Of a stretch of DNA of 8,488 nt, positions 1-6,766 are shown one piece after another. The stretch is from Methylocapsa sp. (GTDB taxonomy: Bacteria; Pseudomonadota; Alphaproteobacteria; Rhizobiales; Beijerinckiaceae), in the NCBI GenBank assembly GCA_017353815.1, contig JAFMSB010000053.1:1-8488 (forward strand), read 5' to 3'. Each line of letters opens with the position of its first letter. Position 1 is the first letter of the stretch. The notes below the pieces were generated by a model. That model made no database searches. It was not told where the DNA came from and saw nothing but the letters and a program-made list of their open reading frames with translations. Position numbers and translations under genes: made by a program.

Positions 1-829
1 GGCGGCCCGCGCGCGTCGGCAGAACGCAATCGAACATGTCGATTCCTCGCGCGACGCTCTCCAAAATATCGTCTGGCGTGCCCGCGCCCATGAGATAACG
101 CGGCCTGTCCGGGGGAAGGTGCGGCAAGGAGCATTCGATCATGGCAAGCATGAGGGGCCTTGGCTCGCCAACCGCAAGGCCGCCCAGCGCATAGCCATCG
201 AACCCGATGGCTGCCAGCGCCTTGGCGCTTTCGGTGCGCAGAATCTCGCTGGCGCCGCCCTGAACGATTCCGTACAAGGCGCGGCCCGTTCTTGCCGCAA
301 ATGCCATTTTCGAGCGCTCCGCCCAGGCGAGCGATAAGTTCAACGCGCGGCGGACTTCAGGTTCTGGCGAAGGAAGCTGCACGCATTCGTCGAGCTGCAT
401 CCTTATGTCGGAATCGAGCAGCTCCTGGATCTCCATGGCCCGCTCTGGCGTCAGGCGGAAGAGCGCGCCATCGATATGCGACTGAAAGGTCACGCCTTCC
501 TCATCGATCTTGCGCAGTTTCGAAAGCGACATGACCTGGAAGCCGCCGGAATCGGTGAGTATGGGCCATGGCCAGTTCATGAATTTGTGCAGCCCACCAA
601 GCTTGGCGATCCGCTCGGGCGAAGGCCGCAACATCAAATGATAGGTGTTGGCGAGCACGATATCGGCGCCGAGCGCCTTGACCGCGTCGGGGTGCATCGC
701 CTTGACGGTTGCCGCAGTGCCAACTGGCATGAATGCCGGCGTGCGAATTTTTCCGCGCGCCGTGCAGATGAGTCCGGTGCGTGCGGACTTATCCTGCCTC
801 AGAATCTCAAAACGGAACGCCTCTGTCAC
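1..829 (-). CDS. tgt: Queuine/preQ1 tRNA-guanine transglycosylase, C-terminus cut by window edge
   Basis: Exchanges guanine 34 in the anticodon of GUN-anticodon tRNAs for preQ1, the step before QueA in queuosine synthesis; cytoplasmic. I translated the minus strand from a GTG at 829. It reads [18 protein letters not shown], then [29 protein letters not shown], the substrate-site motif [38 protein letters not shown] and the nucleophile motif [13 protein letters not shown], all in the expected family order. About 276 codons are present out of a usual 370-380. The Zn-binding CxCxxC region would lie beyond position 1. The GTG overlaps the queA stop in a GTGA, so the two are probably translationally coupled, and no later start fits the family N-terminus. 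All visible catalytic residues are intact. What is seen is the motifs; the reaction is from knowledge of the family. Confidence 0.97.
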   Translation of the reverse strand, partial: MTEAFRFEILRQDKSARTGLICTARGKIRTPAFMPVGTAATVKAMHPDAVKALGADIVLANTYHLMLRPSPERIAKLGGLHKFMNWPWPILTDSGGFQVMSLSKLRKIDEEGVTFQSHIDGALFRLTPERAMEIQELLDSDIRMQLDECVQLPSPEPEVRRALNLSLAWAERSKMAFAARTGRALYGIVQGGASEILRTESAKALAAIGFDGYALGGLAVGEPRPLMLAMIECSLPHLPPDRPRYLMGAGTPDDILESVARGIDMFDCVLPTRAGR

Positions 830-1905
830 CCGAGCTCCTCCGCCGGAAACAAAAGGCACGCGTCGCCATAACTATAAAAGCGATAGTATTTTGCGATCGC
901 GTGGGCGTAGGCTGCCTTCATCATATCGAGGCCCGAGAACGCGCAAACGAGCATAAACAAAGTCGAGCGCGGAAGGTGGAAATTGGTCAGCAGGATATCG
1001 GCGGCCCTAAATTTGTAGCCCGGGGTGATGAACAGCTCTGTTTCACCCGAGAAAGCCCCAAAAGTTCCATCGCTGCGCGCCGCCTGCTCGAGGATTCGCA
1101 GGCTTGTCGTTCCCGCGGCGGCGATCCGCCCGCCCGCTTGCCGCGCCTTGTTGAAGGCCGCCGCCGCCGCTTCTTCGACCTCGCCCCATTCCGCGTGCAT
1201 CTTGTGATGCGCCGTGTCCTGCGCCTTGACCGGAAAAAACGTGCCCGGCCCCACATGTAGCGTCACTCTGTGCAGGGCGACTCCCCGCTCTGCCAGCGCA
1301 TCGAGGAGCCTTGGGGTAAAATGAAGGCTCGCGGTTGGCGCGGCGACCGCGCCCGGCTTTTGCGCAAAGAGGGTTTGATAATCCGCCACATCCCTCTGAT
1401 CCGCCGGTCTGCGGCTCGCAATGTAAGGGGGAAGCGGCATCGCGCCGATCCGCGCGATTGCCGCATCGAGCGCCGCTCCCTTGAGCGCGAATGCAAGACG
1501 AACGCCGCTCTCCCCGCCGCTCTCCACGACCTTCGCATCGAGATCGCCGCTGCCGCTGCGGCCGGCAAAGGAAACGACATCGCCCGCTTTTAGCCGCTTT
1601 GCGGGCCGCGCCAAGGCGTGCCACAAGGCTTCCCCGTCCCGCTTGATTAGGGTTGCCTCGATGCGCGCTGCGGCAGCGCCGCGCCTTCGCGTGCCACGAA
1701 GCCGCGCGGGGATAACGCGCGTGTCGTTGACGGCAAGCACATCGCCGGCGCGAAGAAATTCCGGCAGATTATGCATGGAGCCGTCTTCGAACGGCGCCGC
1801 CGCATTGGGCCGCACGACGAGCAGGCGCGCGGCATCGCGCGGCTCAGCCGGGCGCAGCGCAATGCGCTCTTGCGGCAAATCGAAATCGAAGAGATCGACA
1901 CGCAT
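826..1905 (-). CDS. queA: S-adenosylmethionine:tRNA ribosyltransferase-isomerase
   Basis: Transfers and isomerises the ribosyl group of AdoMet onto preQ1-modified tRNA to give epoxyqueuosine; cytoplasmic. The product is 359 aa, normal for the family. It begins [20 protein letters not shown] and carries [10 protein letters not shown] (about 59-68), [73 protein letters not shown] and [12 protein letters not shown] near the C-terminus. The frame stays open up to a GTG at 1932, which would add nine residues. I chose the ATG at 1905 because [11 protein letters not shown] is the usual family N-terminus. Neither start has a convincing Shine-Dalgarno sequence. The stop overlaps the tgt start by four bases. 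A possible minus-strand -10 hexamer, AATAAT, lies at 1941-1946 just inside the parS site, so the promoter may sit next to or under bound ParB; that part is inference. Confidence 0.96.
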   Translation of the reverse strand: MRVDLFDFDLPQERIALRPAEPRDAARLLVVRPNAAAPFEDGSMHNLPEFLRAGDVLAVNDTRVIPARLRGTRRRGAAAARIEATLIKRDGEALWHALARPAKRLKAGDVVSFAGRSGSGDLDAKVVESGGESGVRLAFALKGAALDAAIARIGAMPLPPYIASRRPADQRDVADYQTLFAQKPGAVAAPTASLHFTPRLLDALAERGVALHRVTLHVGPGTFFPVKAQDTAHHKMHAEWGEVEEAAAAAFNKARQAGGRIAAAGTTSLRILEQAARSDGTFGAFSGETELFITPGYKFRAADILLTNFHLPRSTLFMLVCAFSGLDMMKAAYAHAIAKYYRFYSYGDACLLFPAEELG

Positions 1906-1953
1906 GCGGCTTGCCCGAGGCCCGCCGGTCACTTTTTAGAATTATTCAAAAAA

Positions 1954-1969
1954 TGTTTCACGTGAAACA
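1954..1969. other. parS: parS centromere-like ParB-binding site
   Basis: The 16 bases TGTTTCACGTGAAACA are a perfect palindrome and equal the widely conserved chromosomal parS consensus bound by ParB/Spo0J. Flanking A and T bases extend the palindrome to 24 bp (1950-1973). It sits in the 208-base gap between the cyclophilin stop and the queA start, not inside a gene. In ParABS systems ParB loads on such sites, spreads sideways and is used with ParA and SMC to segregate the origin region; parS sites usually cluster near oriC. No parA or parB is in this window, so the ParB partner is inferred. A chance exact match to this 16-mer in 8.5 kb is very unlikely. Confidence 0.9.
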
Positions 1970-2113
1970 TTTTGGTCCGATTCGCGCAAAAAATCGCAAC
2001 ACCGCGCAAGACATGAGCTCCTTGCTTAACCGTAAGACTGACACGATGGATTGTCCGGTTCGCAGTCCGGCGGCATTGGCGCGAACTCAGCGGCCCGCAA
2101 ATTGCTTGCGCTT

Positions 2114-2569
2114 TCAGCTCACCCGGGCGGAGATGATCCGGTCGGGATCGCGCACCGGCTCGCCGCGTTTGATCTTGTCGATAATCTCCATGCCCGAGAT
2201 GACTTTTCCCCACACCGTGTATTGCCGGTCGAGAAAGCGCGCGTCGCCAAAGCAAATGAAGAACTGCGAATTTGCCGAATTCTTGTCCTGCGCGCGGGCC
2301 ATGGAACAGGTGCCGCGCACATGCGGCTCGGTGGAAAATTCGGCCGCAAGATTAGGGTATTTCGAGACGCCCGTCCCCGTACCATGCGGACAGCCGGTCT
2401 GGGCCATGAATCCTTCGATCACGCGGTGGAAGGCGATGCCGTCGTAAAATTTCTCGTTCGCAAGCTTCTTGATGTGCGCGACATGACCGGGCGCAAGATC
2501 CGGGCGCATTTCGATCACGACCACGCCTTGCGTCGTTTCAAGCGTGAGCGTGTTCCCGGCCTCCGCCAT
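2114..2569 (-). CDS. Cyclophilin-type peptidyl-prolyl cis-trans isomerase, short cytoplasmic form
   Basis: Catalyses cis-trans isomerisation of X-Pro bonds during protein folding. The 151-aa product is one cyclophilin domain with no signal peptide or membrane segment, so it should be cytoplasmic. Visible motifs are the catalytic FHRVI (His48, Arg49), FMAQTGCPHGTGTG (Gln57), SMARAQDKNSANSQFFICF (about 89-107) and YTVWGKVISGME with the cyclosporin-site Trp120. The frame also opens at a TTG six bases upstream. I chose the ATG at 2569 because GGGGGAGGG lies about eight bases before it. It is the first gene of the leftward block; 208 bases containing parS separate it from queA. The linkage cyclophilin-queA-tgt is one I associate with Hyphomicrobiales, where two adjacent cyclophilin genes are common; here only one is present before the direction of transcription changes. 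Confidence 0.95.
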   Translation of the reverse strand: MAEAGNTLTLETTQGVVVIEMRPDLAPGHVAHIKKLANEKFYDGIAFHRVIEGFMAQTGCPHGTGTGVSKYPNLAAEFSTEPHVRGTCSMARAQDKNSANSQFFICFGDARFLDRQYTVWGKVISGMEIIDKIKRGEPVRDPDRIISARVS

Positions 2570-2794
2570 TGCCAAAACCCTCCCCCGTTTGCATGATGCC
2601 TCTCATAGCCGATGCCCGTTCAAAGGTAAATCTCCGAAGGCGGTCCGCGATGGCGAGGCTTGCAGGGACAATGCAACTTGCGCAGCAAACGGAATTCTCA
2701 TACCGTTCGGGTTCCGCGGCAGCGTGATATTATTTTTTTGAAATAGTTTATCGCCCCATCAGCAAAGCATGAGGCATATTGCCAGGGTCTGAGA
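2570..2794. promoter_or_regulatory. Divergent intergenic region between the cyclophilin and TAXI-like genes
   Basis: This 225-base gap separates genes pointing away from each other, so it must carry start signals for both strands. Seen: the cyclophilin Shine-Dalgarno at its left end, an AT-rich tract at about 2725-2750 including TATTAT (2728-2733) that could be a plus-strand -10 element, and AGGG seven bases before the ATG at 2795. I see no good -35 hexamer, so exact promoters are not assigned. No credible open reading frame or RNA gene is visible. Confidence 0.4.
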
Positions 2795-3862
2795 ATGCAC
2801 GCTTGGCGCACGGGTACAAATGCGGTCCTGATGGCATTATTGATCGCGGTCTCGGCCGGGGTCTTTTTTATTCCAGCTTTTGCGCAGACCAGCGCGCCGG
2901 AAGCGACCGGGGCTCTAGAAAAAATCAAACTGCCTATCAAGGCACAGCCGCCGCAGGGCTCGAACACGCTTGGCCTCCTGGCGGATAGCCAAAATGAAAG
3001 CGATGTGAGCGCTGCCAAGGATATCGCGGCGCTGATCGCTACCGGGCAAGAGACCGGGCCGAATGACGAACAGGCGCTGCGGATTGCGCCAATCCCTGGC
3101 AGCGGCGGCTTTGAGAGCATCCGCGGCCTATTGGCCGTTGCGGATGCGGATTTGAGCATCGTGCCCGTGCCTTTGCTGGAGCGCGCTCCCGCGGCGCTTG
3201 GCGTCGACGATCTTCGCAAAAGGATTGTCTATATCGCGCCGCTGTTTGAGGAGGACTTCCGCCTGCTCGCGAACCCGTCGATAAGGAACATCTACGATCT
3301 TGCTGGCAAGACGGTAAACCTCGGCGCGAAAGACAGCGCTTCCGATGTTCTCGGCCGCAGCATGTTTGAAAACTTTGGCCTCGATATAAACCCCGTTAAT
3401 CTCGCTGATGCGGACCCGATAAATGCGATCGCCAATGGCGAAATAGAAGCAGATTTGGCACTTGGTGACCGGCCGCGAGAAACGCTCGCGAAGCAACGGC
3501 CGCGCTATAATCTGCGCCTCGTCACAATCCCCCGCCTGCATGCCTTGGCAAAGGACTATCTTTCCGCCGCTTTGACCTCGGCCGACGATCCGGATCTCAT
3601 TCCCCCAGGTGCACGGGTTGAAACCTTAGGAGTGCGCTCCGTCCTAATCGCCTATAATTGGCCAAAGGGCAGCCATCGCTACAATCTCATGACCTTCTTC
3701 GTGCGTACCCTGTTTTCGCGCTTTTTGGAGCTGCAGAATGGCACGCACGATCCCAAATGGCTCGAGGTAAATTTCGACGCGGGCGTTCCCGGCTGGCCAC
3801 AGTTCCCGCCTGCCCGGCGCTGGCTCGATCAAAAAGGGATTGGATCCGCTCCGAGCAGGTGA
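2795..3862 (+). CDS. Exported TAXI/TRAP-type solute-binding-like protein
   Basis: The 355-aa product starts with a clear signal peptide: a hydrophobic run at residues 10-26 and an AFA-QTS cleavage site after residue 30, so it should be periplasmic. The mature part resembles TAXI-family substrate-binding proteins of TRAP transporters. It has PGSGGFESIRGLLAVADADL (about 101-120), then YIAPLFEEDFRLLA, then IYDLAGKTVNLGAKDSASD (about 166-184) with LGRSMFENFGLDI after it. In that family this segment forms part of the ligand cleft. The C-terminal third (HRYNLMTFFVRTLFSRFLEL and a Trp/Pro-rich tail near 334-344) is less typical. No TRAP membrane subunit is next to it, so it may serve a distant permease or act as a binding or sensing protein. 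The ligand cannot be read from the sequence. AGGG lies seven bases before the ATG. Confidence 0.75.
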   Translation: MHAWRTGTNAVLMALLIAVSAGVFFIPAFAQTSAPEATGALEKIKLPIKAQPPQGSNTLGLLADSQNESDVSAAKDIAALIATGQETGPNDEQALRIAPIPGSGGFESIRGLLAVADADLSIVPVPLLERAPAALGVDDLRKRIVYIAPLFEEDFRLLANPSIRNIYDLAGKTVNLGAKDSASDVLGRSMFENFGLDINPVNLADADPINAIANGEIEADLALGDRPRETLAKQRPRYNLRLVTIPRLHALAKDYLSAALTSADDPDLIPPGARVETLGVRSVLIAYNWPKGSHRYNLMTFFVRTLFSRFLELQNGTHDPKWLEVNFDAGVPGWPQFPPARRWLDQKGIGSAPSR

Positions 3863-3965
3863 GGGAGGAACGCCCGCCGGGCGGTCTCAGCTCCTTGGGG
3901 GCCCCGGCGCTTGCGCGAAGCATGGTGCCAGGCCAAAGCCTTGAGGAAGAGGGGAGGAAGCGAAG

Positions 3966-4415
3966 ATGTTGAGGCGGTTCGTTGCCGCGCTGTTTGCGGC
4001 GATACTGATGCCGGGCATTGGCGCCGCGCATGCAAGGCACTATCACCACCACGAAAGAATCGACCACATCGATTCTCCCTGGGCCGCGGAAGCAAAGGGC
4101 TATCGAAAGGTCAGCTCGCTCGTCAACTTTCCCGATTTTTTCCCGGGGCTAGGCGCCCTCTACGTCATCCCAGAAACGCTCCCCGAAGGGCCTTTTATTT
4201 CGTTCGATCACTGGGGCAAGCTTGTTGCGACGATCTATATGATTCCGGTTCAGGACATGAGCGATCAAAAGCGTTTCGAGCTTTCCGGCTCGGGGGCGAG
4301 AGACGACCATACGAGTTTCTATTTCAATCCCGGCCACCCGGGAGTGCCCATGCCCCATTATAATTTCATCATCTGGCACGTTTCCAAGAAAGGCGAAGCG
4401 AGGGTCGCGAAGTAG
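3966..4415 (+). CDS. Small exported protein of unknown function with a PGHPG-PHY motif
   Basis: I do not recognise a named gene. The 149-aa product has a signal peptide (MLRRFVAALFAAILMPGIG, likely cleavage around AHA-RHY at residue 24), followed by a His-rich stretch, RHYHHHERIDHID. The middle has FFPGLGALYVIPETLPEGPF and the end has FNPGHPGVPMPHYNFIIWHV. This order (PGLG, then a tyrosine-x-Pro loop, then NPGHPG...PHY) matches a group of uncharacterised secreted bacterial proteins I recall; a link to the TTHB210-like/DUF5602 group is possible but unproven. The clustered His residues could bind a metal, which would suit the copper genes downstream, but that is inference. The start has a strong purine-rich ribosome-binding region (GGGGAGGAAG) ending five bases before the ATG. 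The TAXI-like gene ends 103 bases upstream on the same strand. Confidence 0.8.
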   Translation: MLRRFVAALFAAILMPGIGAAHARHYHHHERIDHIDSPWAAEAKGYRKVSSLVNFPDFFPGLGALYVIPETLPEGPFISFDHWGKLVATIYMIPVQDMSDQKRFELSGSGARDDHTSFYFNPGHPGVPMPHYNFIIWHVSKKGEARVAK

Positions 4416-4480
4416 CGGCTCTGCGGTATCCAGGCTGCGCCTTGTGGATGGATCGGCCTGCAGCGCCGTCCGATTAGGGG

Positions 4481-4774
4481 ATGCGCCCGGCAAGTGGAAA
4501 TGCAAGTTTCACGGCCCGCGATTCTTGGCCGGGAAACATGCTGGATAAAGACGTTTGCCGCTTCTCCGCAAGCTTCGGGCTAACCCCAGCCGAGACACGA
4601 GTCTTGCGCGAAATCATCGGCGGCAATGGGATCCTTGCCGCCGCTGCCGCGCTCAATATCAGTGAGGCGACAGCCCGCACGCATGCCCGCCACATCTATG
4701 GCAAGACCGGCACCAAACGCCAGACCGAACTCATCCATCGCTTCTTCGCGGCCGCCTTTCACGCCGCCCCATGA
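4481..4774 (+). CDS. Short LuxR-type helix-turn-helix protein, probably a remnant
   Basis: The 97-aa product ends in a LuxR/GerE DNA-binding domain. FGLTPAETRVLREIIGG leads into LNISEATARTHARHIYGKTG, with the recognition helix around SEATARTHARHI, and then KRQTELIHRFF. Residues before about 30 (FTARDSWPGNMLDKDV) match no sensor domain that I can see. Related alphaproteobacterial regulators with this C-terminus are usually a few hundred residues long with an N-terminal sensory part, so this is either a stand-alone HTH protein or the tail of a truncated gene. An in-frame TAG at 4475 closes the frame upstream. The ATG at 4481 has no spaced Shine-Dalgarno; the ATG at 4538, giving 78 aa and keeping the whole HTH, is an alternative. 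The sequence does not show whether it controls the copper genes downstream. Confidence 0.65.
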   Translation: MRPASGNASFTARDSWPGNMLDKDVCRFSASFGLTPAETRVLREIIGGNGILAAAAALNISEATARTHARHIYGKTGTKRQTELIHRFFAAAFHAAP

Positions 4775-4935
4775 CACGCCGAGGAAGCCAAAAGTAATCG
4801 CCGGTCGCACCCGCATTGCCCATTTTGATGGCGCCGGTTCGCTCGCAATGGCGGAAAGCGTTACACACTGTCGCCGCTCGGCGAAAAACGCGGGCTTTCG
4901 GTCATTGCGTCACGGCAGTCAAAATATAACATCAG

Positions 4936-4957
4936 GCATCCTCTGTTTGGTGGATGC
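4936..4957. promoter_or_regulatory. Inverted repeat GCATCC-N10-GGATGC upstream of the cupredoxin gene, candidate operator
   Basis: GCATCC (4936-4941) and GGATGC (4952-4957) form perfect 6-bp arms around ten bases, about 85 bases before the cupredoxin ATG. The same arms with the same spacing recur at 8396-8417, while the ten middle bases differ. Two such sites with identical arms and spacing in one window are unlikely by chance. The form suits binding of a dimeric regulator. No regulator is identified. Confidence 0.4.
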
Positions 4958-4986
4958 GGTGGCGCAAAAAGCCGGTTAGCCTTTGC

Positions 4987-5041
4987 CTAATTGAAGACGA
5001 TGGAGCCGGGCTGCTACTCAAAAAATAGGCAGGGAGGCAAT
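4987..5041 (+). promoter_or_regulatory. Candidate promoter and ribosome-binding site of the cupredoxin gene
   Basis: TTGAAG (4991-4996) could be a -35 element with a poor -10 (TACTCA, 5015-5020) 18 bases later. The stretch CTACTCAAAAAATAGGCA (5014-5031) recurs with 15 of 18 matches at 8431-8448, and in both places CTAATT stands 27-28 bases before it, so the module may be functional. GGGAGG just before the ATG at 5043 is a good Shine-Dalgarno. The ribosome-binding site is well supported; the promoter hexamers are weak. Confidence 0.4.
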
Positions 5042-5042
5042 T

Positions 5043-5438
5043 ATGATCGCCAACAACCCGCGCCCGCGGCTTGCCGTGGTTTTTGCGGCCGCGAGCCTCA
5101 CGCTTTTTGGCGCTGCGCGGGCGCAGACCGCCGCCCCCGCCGCGAATGCGGCAGCGCCGGGCGAAATCACGATCATCGCGACGGAATTCAAATATACCCC
5201 AGCCAAGGTATGGGCCGCCGCGGGGCGCCCGGTGACGCTCGTTCTCGACAACAGCAGAGCCGAAACCGAACACGGCATTGTCATTCCGGCCTTCGAATTG
5301 CGGTTAGTGGCGAAGCCGGGCGAGGTGACGCGGGCAACGGCCGTCTTCGACAAGCCCGGCGAATATGAGTTCAGCTGTGACCTGCCGGGTCATCGCGAAG
5401 CGGGAATGACCGGCAAATTGATCGTGACGCGATCCTAA
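5043..5438 (+). CDS. Exported type 1 copper protein (cupredoxin)
   Basis: A small periplasmic blue-copper electron carrier. The 131-aa product has a signal peptide with likely cleavage at ARA-QTA after residue 27, an Ala/Pro-rich linker, then a single cupredoxin domain (about 40-129). All four type 1 copper ligands are visible: His77 in TEHGI, and Cys112, His117 and Met122 in SCDLPGHREAGM. Domain length and the Cys-x4-His-x4-Met spacing are typical of the plastocyanin/azurin-like group. The ATG at 5043 has GGGAGG just upstream. The next reading frame begins 19 bases after the stop, and a copper nitrite reductase follows. Small cupredoxins of this kind commonly donate electrons to such reductases, so that role is the best inference here. 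A general copper-handling role is the alternative. Confidence 0.9.
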   Translation: MIANNPRPRLAVVFAAASLTLFGAARAQTAAPAANAAAPGEITIIATEFKYTPAKVWAAAGRPVTLVLDNSRAETEHGIVIPAFELRLVAKPGEVTRATAVFDKPGEYEFSCDLPGHREAGMTGKLIVTRS

Positions 5439-5457
5439 CCCGCGAGGGAGAGGACCA

Positions 5458-5630
5458 ATGTCCGAAGAACATGAGCGGAGGTGCTATTACCAATGGCTGG
5501 CTCCGATGGCACGAGTCGGCGCCCTTTTTGCCTTTTGGGCATTCTGTCTTGGGCGCCTCGCGCCCAGGCGGAAGAGCAAGCCGCCTCCAGCGCGGACGAA
5601 AGCGCTCCAAATTCAAGAGAGAAAAGAGCA
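5458..5630 (+). pseudogene. Frameshifted duplicate of the nitrite reductase leader
   Basis: An ATG at 5458 with GGGAGAGG upstream opens a frame reading MSEEHERRCYYQWLAPMARV. It parallels the N-terminus of the nitrite reductase that follows, MPQDHDRTSHYEWLAAIMRA. Around 5525-5540, in a T-rich run, the similarity moves to another frame, which reads ILSWAPRAQAEEQAASSADE and parallels VLPWASSAIAEEQNAPDINA. A one-base indel therefore broke a signal peptide like that of nirK. DNA identity with the intact leader is modest, so the copy is not recent. The unshifted frame stays open to 5673 (71 codons), overlapping the nirK start by 43 bases, and might still be translated as a coupling leader peptide. 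I judge it a decayed N-terminal fragment of a second nirK. Confidence 0.65.
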
Positions 5631-6740
5631 ATGCCGCAAGATCATGACCGCACGTCCCATTACGAATGGTTAGCCGCGATCATGCGGGCCAGTGCCTTTG
5701 CTGCCGTGGCCGTCCTGCCTTGGGCGTCGAGCGCCATTGCCGAAGAGCAGAACGCGCCCGATATAAATGCTCCCGCGCAAGAGGAAGCAGCGCTGCCGGC
5801 GCTCCCCGAAGGTCTCGAGCGCGTGCCCGCGCCCGAAGTTCCCCCGCCGGTCAAGAGCAAGAAGCCCGCGCTCGTTCGCGTCACGCTCGAAACCAGGTCC
5901 GTCACGGGCCTGCTCGCAGACGGGGTCGGCTATCAGTATTGGACCTATAACGGCACCGTGCCCGGGCCGATGATCCGGGTGCGCCAGGGCGACACTGTCG
6001 AGCTCACGCTAAAGAACTCCGAGGACAGCCCGGTGAGCCACAGCATCGATTTGCATGGCGTGCTTGGGCCGGGCGGCGGCGGCAAGGTGACCCAGACCCC
6101 GCCCGGGGCGACGAGCATATTCCGGTTCAAGGCGATGAAGCCGGGCGTTTTCATCTACCACTGCGCGACGCCGATGATCCCTTACCATCTCGCGCATGGG
6201 CTTTATGGTCTCCTGGTCGTCGAGCCGCCCGGCGGCTGGCCCAAAGTGGACCGCGAGTACTATGTGATGCAAAGCGATATCTATCTCAAAGGGGATGCGG
6301 CAGAGAGCGGCATCCATGAGGCCGCGGTCGGCAAGATGGAGGTGGAGCAGCCGGATTACGTCGTCTTTAACGGCAGCGTTGGATCGCTTGCCAAGGAGCG
6401 CGCGCTCAAAGCCAAGGTCGGCGAGACCGTCCGGATCTTTTTCGGCAATGCCGGGCCGAACAGCGTCTCGAGCTTCCATGTCATCGGCGAGATTTTCGAC
6501 AAGGTCCACCCCGAGGGGGCTGCCGAGAGTTTGAGCAATGTACAGTCGACCCTTGTGCCCGCGGGCGGGGCGACGATCGTCGAATTCAAGGCCCAGGTTC
6601 CGGGGACCTATATTTTGGTCGATCATAGCCTCGGGCGGCTGCAAAAAGGCGCCGCCGGATACCTCGAAGTCGAGGGGCCGCCCAACCCGGGTGTGTTCCA
6701 AAGCATCAAGCGGGGGAGCTTGGCGAGCGGCAGCCATTGA
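5631..6740 (+). CDS. nirK: Copper-containing nitrite reductase (NirK/AniA type) with Leu in place of the axial Met
   Basis: Reduces nitrite to nitric oxide in the periplasm. The 369-aa product has a signal peptide (hydrophobic residues 20-36, cleavage AIA-EE after 37), a Pro/Ala-rich linker and two cupredoxin domains (about 80-200 and 205-350). Ligands by alignment from memory: type 1 copper His137, Cys178, His186; type 2 copper His142, His177, His332; catalytic Asp140 (SHSIDLH) and His283 (SFHVIGE). The motif YHCATPMIPYHLAHGLYG has Leu191 where the family has the axial Met, and His189 where AniA-like proteins have Asn. ORVNGSV-type family text is seen as DYVVFNGSVGSL and YILVDHS. The frame is open up to 5481, but the ATG at 5631 starts the leader matching the duplicated one upstream; its ribosome-binding site is weak (AGAGAGAAAAGAG). 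The cupredoxin gene lies upstream and sel1 follows directly. An altered copper oxidase function remains possible. Confidence 0.88.
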   Translation: MPQDHDRTSHYEWLAAIMRASAFAAVAVLPWASSAIAEEQNAPDINAPAQEEAALPALPEGLERVPAPEVPPPVKSKKPALVRVTLETRSVTGLLADGVGYQYWTYNGTVPGPMIRVRQGDTVELTLKNSEDSPVSHSIDLHGVLGPGGGGKVTQTPPGATSIFRFKAMKPGVFIYHCATPMIPYHLAHGLYGLLVVEPPGGWPKVDREYYVMQSDIYLKGDAAESGIHEAAVGKMEVEQPDYVVFNGSVGSLAKERALKAKVGETVRIFFGNAGPNSVSSFHVIGEIFDKVHPEGAAESLSNVQSTLVPAGGATIVEFKAQVPGTYILVDHSLGRLQKGAAGYLEVEGPPNPGVFQSIKRGSLASGSH

Positions 6741-6766
6741 CAAAGCACGAGAGCGGACTCCGATCA

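Noticed and set aside
119..534. Plus-strand open frames over tgt.
   Set aside because: They are antisense shadows of a well-supported tgt reading frame.
1958..2014. An 18-codon minus-strand frame with AAGGAG just before its ATG, ending inside parS.
   Set aside because: The Shine-Dalgarno spacing is only three bases and the peptide has no recognisable feature; too short to support without conservation.
2041..2100. A GGTTCGCAGTCC stretch resembling a tRNA T-loop.
   Set aside because: No acceptor or anticodon stem and no CCA can be folded around it; the CCGG arms are merely self-complementary.
3871..3910. GC-rich short palindromes after the TAXI-like gene as a terminator.
   Set aside because: Stems are about five base pairs and no T-tract follows.
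4473..4484. The 12-bp direct repeat ATTAGGGGATGC at 4473-4484 and 8406-8417 as insertion boundaries.
   Set aside because: About two 12-bp matches are expected by chance in a window this size, and no transposase or terminal repeats accompany them.
4905..4918. TTGCG-N4-GGCAG as a possible FNR/NnrR-type box upstream of the copper genes.
   Set aside because: Only three of five bases of the second half fit CGCAA, too weak given how many such matches occur by chance.
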